Source: CBDCGJ01 sp965216645
Lineage (GTDB): Bacteria; Pseudomonadota; Alphaproteobacteria; GCA-2731375
Direction: 5' to 3'
Length of the DNA stretch: 64,000 bases
Assembly: GCA_965216645.1 (NCBI GenBank)
Contig: CBDCGJ010000023.1
Location: 1 to 64,000, forward strand
In this document: positions 60,001-64,000 of the stretch, in pieces
Layout of the letters: each line of letters opens with the position of its first letter
How positions within the stretch are numbered: the stretch's first letter is position 1
Made by a program: the position numbers and the translations under genes
The notes under the pieces: generated by a model
Told to the model about the DNA's origin: nothing
Seen by the model: the letters and a program-made list of their open reading frames with translations, nothing else
Databases searched by the model: none

Positions 60001-60209
60001 GCGTCTTTGGCATGTTCCCCCTGGTGCTTTTCCCCGGCGCCGGCTCGGAGCTTTATCGCGGCCTCGGTTCCGTGGTACTTGGCGGTCTGGCGCTGTCGGC
60101 GGTGCTGACCCTGCTGATCATCCCGCCGTTGTTGAGCCTGATCGCCCCGGTGATCGAGCGGGAACGGACCAAGAAACGACTCCTGCCCGCCGCGCAAGCG
60201 GCCGAATAA
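57012..60209 (+). CDS. RND efflux pump inner-membrane transporter
   Basis: A 1065-residue proton-driven exporter of the HAE-1-like type. It has twelve membrane segments: one at residues 10-32, groups near 340-560 and 880-1050. Two large periplasmic loops lie between. Family parts are SIPIQLTPDVRRPVLTVSTN, RRAARLTGQL, and in the fourth membrane segment GMVVDAAIVVLENIYRHR, with one of the two proton-relay aspartates of AcrB present and the next residue alanine, as in several RND subgroups. The C-terminal repeat IGIVVNNAILLVHQ is also typical. The pump cannot be assigned to a substrate. Confidence 0.93.
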   Translation: MNVIKASIDRPIAVIAAVLMVVMFGLIALQSIPIQLTPDVRRPVLTVSTNWRGAAPAEIEREIVNRQEEALKGLEGLVQISSRSEDGRGRITLEFQIGQNMDRALLLVANRLDRVTGYPAEADEPTIRTSSSDDQPIGWYIVDRLDGNERAIHTYGDAADDLIRERLERVPGVSRVNIYGGSEREMRIVIDPRKMARYGLTVPLVVDRLRAANASISGGDVAEGKRRYVVRTEGEFTTLAQVRAVVIRSNEDGGTGRVGRVTLGDIAKVEFAYKDPTSRIRYLAKPALAVNTVRESGANVIEVMDRIYVALKELKEETLPNIGLSIRQVYDETIYIKSAIDLVQNNIVIGGLMAAGILLIFLRSIRATLVISLAIPVSVVGSFVAMAALGRSLNVISLAGIAFAVGMVVDAAIVVLENIYRHRQQGHGSKDAAYRGALQVWGAILVSALTTVLVFLPIMVMKLEVGQLFRDIAVAISVSVMLSLLVSVTVVPALSKRLLNDRTSSIAKRLYLPGIDELAGLFVRAVLTFARGVVKSKSFAILVVALVCGSAGYATWQFLPKLDYLPLGNRNLLIGYILPPPGYNLKTTTDIAQRMEGAVRKHWASETGEESKPGEPPKIRNFFFVAFRANTIVGASAVDPKRVTELIPVLRRPIFAEPGTFGFISQRSLFGRQSSTRTVDLDISGGDMEEIMAVARRAARLTGQLLPREEGNQVRPRPGLVLGAPEVRVVPDPLRLGDNGVSARELGLTVDAFNDGLRVAEITVNGERIDMTLAGTAQRINSTQDIAHLPVVTRSGKIIPVSSLADVQVTSGPTEIRHVERLRTVTLQISPHASIPLETAMDMLRSGVIAKLKDEGVPKGVNLRLSGTADKLTATWNHIVWDLVVAVAIVYLVMAVLFESFLYPLIILFSVPLATAGGVGGLALQNYRLEQLGQFQSLDMLTMLGFIILIGIVVNNAILLVHQTLHHVRHEAMAAGEAILESTRNRIRPIFMSTLTSVFGMFPLVLFPGAGSELYRGLGSVVLGGLALSAVLTLLIIPPLLSLIAPVIERERTKKRLLPAAQAAE

Positions 60210-60242
60210 CTCAGATATTCATTCATAGAGGACCAACTATTC

Positions 60243-61841
60243 ATGCCTAAGAGACTAGATCCCGCGGCGTTGAAAGCCATGCTTGCCGACGGCCAGGAAT
60301 TGGCACTGCTCGACGTGCGGGAGGAAGGCGTGCATTCCGCCTGCCACCTGCTCTATGCCTCCCCCTTGCCCTTGAGCCGCCTGGAGCTGATGGCCGAACA
60401 TCTGGTGCCGCGTAAATCCGCGCGCATGGTCTTGGTCGACGACGGCACCGGTGCCGATCTGTCGGCCCGCGCGGCGGAGAAGTTGACCGCCCTCGGATAC
60501 TCGGACATCGCTATCCTGGATGGCGGTATGGCCGGCTGGCAGGCCGCCGGCCACGAAGTCTTCAGCGGCGTTCACGTGCCGAGCAAGGCCTTCGGCGAAT
60601 TCGTCGAGGTGACCTACGACACGCCCAGGCTGGACGCGGAGATCGTGAAAGCGAAGATCGACGCCGGCGATGATGTGATCGTACTCGACAGCCGGCCGAT
60701 GGACGAATTTCACGTCATGAACATCCCCACCGGCATCGACTGTCCCGGCGCCGAACTGGTCTATCGGGTCAGCGAACTGGCCCCATCGCCGGATACCGAA
60801 ATCATCGTCAACTGTGCCGGCCGCACCCGCAGCATCATCGGCGCCCAGTCGCTGATCAACGCGGGCATTCCCAATAAGGTCTCGGCGCTGAAAAACGGCA
60901 CCATGGGCTGGCATCTCTCCGGCTTCAAGCTGGAGCATGGCCAAAGCCGTATGGCGCCCGAGGTGTCGCCCGAAGGGTTGGCCAAGGCGCAAGCCTACGC
61001 AACAGACGTCGCCGCTCGCTTCGGTGTTAAATCGATCGACACGGACGAATTGGCGGCCTGGCGGGCTGAAGCCGGCGAACGCAGTCTCTATCTGCTGGAC
61101 GTGCGCACGATCGAGGAATACGAGGCCGGCCATCTGCCCGGCAGTCTGCACGCCCCCGGCGGACAGCTGGTGCAATCGACGGAGCGTTGGCTCGGCACGC
61201 TTGGGGCCCGCGTCGTTCTGATCGACGGCGACGGCGTGCGGGCGACCATGACCGCCTCCTGGCTCATCCAAATGGGTTGGCAAGATGTGCGCATCTACAC
61301 TGATGGGCTGTCCGGCGATTTGGAGACCGGACCGCAACCGGCGGTCGAGCCGTCGATCGCGGCGGCGGCGGAAGATACCCTAAGCCCGGACGAACTGGCG
61401 GCGGCACAAGCCGAAGGCGGCGTGTTGCTGATCGACCTGGCCGACAGCCGCGAATACAAGGATGGCCACATTCCGGAAGCCTGGTTCGCCATCCGCGCCC
61501 GCCTGCCGGAGAGCCTGCCGAAGCTGAGCGATGGCAGCCGTATGATCGTCTTCACCAGCCCCGACGGCATCGTCGCTAAACTGGCGGCACCGGAGGCGAG
61601 CGAGCTGACCGACTTGCCGGTCAAGGTGCTCGACGGCGGCACCGCCGCCTGGTCCGCCGCCGGCAAGGCCTTGGCCGAGGGATTGGAAAAAATGGCCGAC
61701 GAACGGGAAGACGTCTGGCTAAAGCCCTATGACCACGACAAGTCGGTGGAAGACCGCATGCGCGACTATTTGACCTGGGAAGTCGATTTAGTCGAGCAGA
61801 TCGAGCGGGACGGCGACCACCGCTTCCGCGTCTTCGCCTGA
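60243..61841 (+). CDS. Four-domain rhodanese-like sulfurtransferase
   Basis: A 532-residue protein with four rhodanese domains: residues 5-108, 125-235, 262-362 and 378-480. Only domain 2 has the active-site cysteine, Cys191 in VNCAGRTRS. The equivalent loops of the others read VDDGTGADL, IDGDGVRAT and FTSPDGIVA, so they are inactive structural or regulatory copies. A helical tail (DREEDVWLKPYD onward) follows. It has no signal peptide, so sulfur transfer would occur in the cytoplasm. It follows the RND gene by 33 bases and precedes a DadA-like gene by 5, suggesting cotranscription with the latter. Confidence 0.88.
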   Translation: MPKRLDPAALKAMLADGQELALLDVREEGVHSACHLLYASPLPLSRLELMAEHLVPRKSARMVLVDDGTGADLSARAAEKLTALGYSDIAILDGGMAGWQAAGHEVFSGVHVPSKAFGEFVEVTYDTPRLDAEIVKAKIDAGDDVIVLDSRPMDEFHVMNIPTGIDCPGAELVYRVSELAPSPDTEIIVNCAGRTRSIIGAQSLINAGIPNKVSALKNGTMGWHLSGFKLEHGQSRMAPEVSPEGLAKAQAYATDVAARFGVKSIDTDELAAWRAEAGERSLYLLDVRTIEEYEAGHLPGSLHAPGGQLVQSTERWLGTLGARVVLIDGDGVRATMTASWLIQMGWQDVRIYTDGLSGDLETGPQPAVEPSIAAAAEDTLSPDELAAAQAEGGVLLIDLADSREYKDGHIPEAWFAIRARLPESLPKLSDGSRMIVFTSPDGIVAKLAAPEASELTDLPVKVLDGGTAAWSAAGKALAEGLEKMADEREDVWLKPYDHDKSVEDRMRDYLTWEVDLVEQIERDGDHRFRVFA

Positions 61842-61846
61842 CCGCC

Positions 61847-63088
61847 ATGACGGGACGGAACTTCACGGTCTTGGGCGCCGGCATCGTCGGCATCTGCTGC
61901 GCACTCTATCTGCAGCGGGACGGTCACACTGTCACCCTGATCGATCGGGACGCACCGGGCGCCGGGGCGTCCTATGGCAATGCCGGCATCCTGTCCGCCG
62001 GCTCCGTGCATCCCGTCGGCATGCCCGGCATTTGGAAGAAGGGCTTGAAGATGCTCTTCGACCCGCTGGCGCCGATGACCGTGCGGCCGTCTTACGCGAT
62101 GCAGATCGCGCCCTGGCTTTGGGGCATGTTCAAGGCCAGCCGGCCGGATCGGGTCGAGGAACAGTCCAAGGCGCTGGCCGCGCTTTCCCAACCCTGCGTG
62201 GACCACATGATGGCCTTGTTGGAAAGCGATGACAGCAGCGATCTGGTAGTCCGCAATGGCAGCTTGACGCTTTACGAAAGCGAGGAAGCGTTCGCCGCCG
62301 GTATTGCCGACAATGCCTACCGCGACCGCCGGGGCACGCCCTACGAAATTCTCGGACCGGAGGAAATCGCACAGATGGATCCGGTCTTATCCGGAAAATT
62401 CACCGGCGCGATCTATCAACCGACGGCCGGCTACACCACCAACCCGCAGCGCCTTTCCAGTCTGCTCGCCGCCCGCTTCCAACAGGACGGCGGTACGGTC
62501 CTGCGCCGCGAAGTCACTGATCTCGACTTAGACGGCGACCGCGTGACGATGTTGAAAACAGCCGATGGCGACATTTCGGTCGACAATCTGGTCATCGCCA
62601 TGGGTGCCTATTCCCGCCGCTTGACGGCCCGGCTCGGCTCCAAGGTCCCGCTGGATACCGAGCGCGGCTATCACGCCATCCTGCCGAACGCCGACCTCAA
62701 TCTGAAGCACGCGCTTTTGTTGCCGGCCCGCGGCTGCGCCGTCACGCCCATGGAGACGGGATTGCGCATCGCCGGCACGGTGGAGTTCGCCGGCCTGGAC
62801 GCGCCGCCGGACGAGCGCCGGGCGGAAATCCTGATCAAACACGGGAAGGAGCTGTTTCCGGAAGTCGACGCCGGCGGCGCCGACACGTGGATGGGCCGAC
62901 GCCCCTCCCTGCCCGACAGCCTGCCGGTGATTTCCAGCTCGCCCCATATCGGCAATGCCTATTTCGCCTATGGTCACGGCCATCTCGGCCTGTCTCAATC
63001 CGCCATTACCGGCCGCCTGATCGCCGACATTGTCGCCGGCCGACCGCCAGCGGTCGATCCCGCGCCGTTCCGGGTCGACAGATTCTAG
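61847..63088 (+). CDS. FAD-dependent oxidoreductase, D-amino-acid dehydrogenase (DadA)-like
   Basis: A 413-residue flavoprotein of the DAO family. The dinucleotide loop is VLGAGIVGICCALYLQRDGH and the FAD/substrate part includes YGNAGILSAGSVHPVGMPG, a DadA hallmark. Late motifs are TERGYHAILP, GLRIAGTVEFAG and FAYGHGHLGLSQSAITGRL. It would oxidise D-amino or similar amines and pass electrons to the respiratory chain. The rhodanese gene just upstream suggests a link to sulfur-containing amino acids, but that is a guess. The TAG stop codon is the first three bases of a palindromic repeat. Confidence 0.88.
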   Translation: MTGRNFTVLGAGIVGICCALYLQRDGHTVTLIDRDAPGAGASYGNAGILSAGSVHPVGMPGIWKKGLKMLFDPLAPMTVRPSYAMQIAPWLWGMFKASRPDRVEEQSKALAALSQPCVDHMMALLESDDSSDLVVRNGSLTLYESEEAFAAGIADNAYRDRRGTPYEILGPEEIAQMDPVLSGKFTGAIYQPTAGYTTNPQRLSSLLAARFQQDGGTVLRREVTDLDLDGDRVTMLKTADGDISVDNLVIAMGAYSRRLTARLGSKVPLDTERGYHAILPNADLNLKHALLLPARGCAVTPMETGLRIAGTVEFAGLDAPPDERRAEILIKHGKELFPEVDAGGADTWMGRRPSLPDSLPVISSSPHIGNAYFAYGHGHLGLSQSAITGRLIADIVAGRPPAVDPAPFRVDRF

Positions 63089-63258
63089 AGCATATATCCA
63101 CCATACGGGATCATTTGATGGCGTTAGGACGGGATTTGGCTAAGGGACGATGCGCCGCGCGATGCGGGGTATCGGGCAAGCGTCGCGCCGACGACAAATC
63201 CCGTCCTAACGCCACCTCCGGCCGGTCGAATGGTTCCGTATGGTAGATATATGCTCTA
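63086..63258. repeat. TAGAGCATATAT palindromic repeat, long copy (173 bp)
   Basis: The ends TAGAGCATATATCCACCATA and TATGGTAGATATATGCTCTA pair at all but two or three positions. Inside is a perfect 20-base inverted repeat, TGGCGTTAGGACGGGATTTG at 63119-63138 with its complement at 63195-63214. The left end provides the DadA-like stop codon and the right end the likely ATG (63240) of the next gene. A short version without the inner pair is at 38500. Confidence 0.88.
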
Positions 63259-64000
63259 AGATTACCCCGAACGGGTTCCGGCAGCGATTCCCGTGGTGGG
63301 GTGGCGATCTGCAGACCCTGCGAAACTCTCTCATGCCTTCGCCGCGGGTGCCGGGATTCGAGCGCCTGGTGCTCGATCTGGACGACGGCACCGGCGACCG
63401 TCTCGCCGCCGCCCTGCATCGCCCGGACGAAGACGACATTGACAAACCTTTGCTGGTCCTGATGCACGGTCTGGCGGGTTGCGAAACTTCCAGCTACATG
63501 ATCATGACAGCGGCGGCTATGCGGGACGCCGGTTATCCCGTACTGCGCCTCAATCTGCGCGGCGCCGGCCCGTCGCGACCGATCTGTAAGGGCCAGTACC
63601 ATGCCGGCCGCAGCGCCGACTTGGCCGCCGCGATCCGCGCTTTGGCACCCGTGTGGGGCAGCCGCGGCATCGTCATGGTCGGATTCTCCCTAGCCGGCAA
63701 CATCACCTTGAAATTCGCCGCCGAGTTTGCTGGCGACCTGCCCGTACCGGCCGTGATCTCCGTATCGGCGCCGATCGACCTGGAGCTGACAGCCCACAAC
63801 ATGCTGCGGCCGCGCAATTATCTCTACAATCAAAAGTTGCTCATGGACTACAAACGCCAAGCCCTGGCCGACGGGGCGGAGGTGTCCGACGAGGAACGCG
63901 CGGCGGTCCGCAGAAGCCGCAACTTCACCGATGTCGACAACTGGTTCGTCGCGCCGCGCAACAATTTCCGCGATGCCGAGGATTACTGGCGCAAATCCAT
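63240..64000 (+). CDS. YheT-like alpha/beta hydrolase, 5' part (runs off the window)
   Basis: An alpha/beta hydrolase of the YheT/EMB8 type, with 253 codons visible. After MVDICSKITPN comes the family start FRQRFPWWGGDLQTLRN, then LVLMHGLAGCETSSYMI (oxyanion region) and the nucleophile Ser in VGFSLAGNITLKFAAE. Further typical sequence is RLNLRGAGPSRP and VSAPIDLELTAHNM. I choose the ATG at 63240 because the family sequence begins well before the next in-frame ATG at 63333, and no other usual start codon lies between. That start is inside the palindromic repeat. The end lies beyond the window. Substrate unknown, probably a lipid or ester. Confidence 0.82.
   Translation, partial: MVDICSKITPNGFRQRFPWWGGDLQTLRNSLMPSPRVPGFERLVLDLDDGTGDRLAAALHRPDEDDIDKPLLVLMHGLAGCETSSYMIMTAAAMRDAGYPVLRLNLRGAGPSRPICKGQYHAGRSADLAAAIRALAPVWGSRGIVMVGFSLAGNITLKFAAEFAGDLPVPAVISVSAPIDLELTAHNMLRPRNYLYNQKLLMDYKRQALADGAEVSDEERAAVRRSRNFTDVDNWFVAPRNNFRDAEDYWRKS

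Noticed and set aside
1..64000. tRNA, rRNA genes and CRISPR arrays
   Set aside because: Every gap was read for cloverleaf-like ends, GTTCRA loops and regularly spaced repeats; none was found. The dispersed palindromes are irregularly spaced and lack spacers.

Overview
The window looks like chromosomal DNA of a GC-rich alphaproteobacterium, most likely Rhodospirillales-like. The evidence is the class I lysyl-tRNA synthetase, the gene order rlmD-type methyltransferase / tlyA / dxs / ispA / xseB / deacetylase, the cbtAB cobalt transporter beside cob genes, the SOS-response SRAP protein and many 4-base start/stop overlaps. The lineage is an inference from gene content only. I see no rRNA, tRNA, CRISPR array, prophage or intact insertion sequence.

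1-14.5 kb is an almost complete cobalamin locus of the cobalt-early (anaerobic) type, although several genes carry cob-style names. cbiX inserts cobalt; cobI, the cbiG-cobJ fusion, cobM, cbiD, cbiJ, cobL and cobH build the corrin ring; cbiA and cobQ amidate it; cobD, cobS, cobT and cobC attach the lower loop; cbtAB imports cobalt. The genes sit on alternating strands with very tight junctions.

14.5-24.5 kb holds an orphan acyl-CoA carboxylase carboxyltransferase, a TerB-like protein, a DinG-type helicase, lysS, a DUF2189 membrane protein and two RNA methyltransferases. 24.6-29.2 kb is the isoprenoid precursor block (dxs, ispA, xseB) ending in a histone-deacetylase-like enzyme and a MarR regulator. 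Divergent from that regulator, 29.26-33.8 kb is a four-gene operon. It has a 2,5-dihydroxypyridine dioxygenase-like enzyme, an alpha/beta hydrolase, and an acyl-CoA dehydrogenase and an AMP-forming ligase that are both broken by a cluster of single-base insertions.

33.9-44.2 kb carries a DMT exporter, a strictosidine-synthase-like beta-propeller, a chemoreceptor, two metallo-beta-lactamase-fold hydrolases, a dehydrogenase, a GST, a nucleotidyltransferase and small hypotheticals. 44.2-53.9 kb has a tandem-cyclase-domain protein flanked by a relic of an acyl-CoA dehydrogenase gene, the intact dehydrogenase, a hydratase, a Sua5 protein, an FAD oxidase, a sulfatase/phosphonate monoester hydrolase-like enzyme, a MaoC protein and a SRAP protein. 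54.1-64 kb has an orphan PAS histidine kinase, an RND efflux pair, a four-domain rhodanese, a DadA-like oxidoreductase and the start of a YheT-type hydrolase.

Three kinds of dispersed palindromic repeat punctuate the gaps: a nested CGTC(A/T)TCCCGG element, a TAGAGCATATAT element that supplies stop and start codons of its neighbours, and a pair of CAAAGGGTC hairpins. The items most worth a second look are the dihydroxypyridine-dioxygenase operon with its MarR operator, the eight +1 frameshifts clustered in 1.9 kb, a near-consensus parS site at 33865, the stop-codon-associated repeats, and the cobaltochelatase with both an MxCxxC motif and a long histidine tail.
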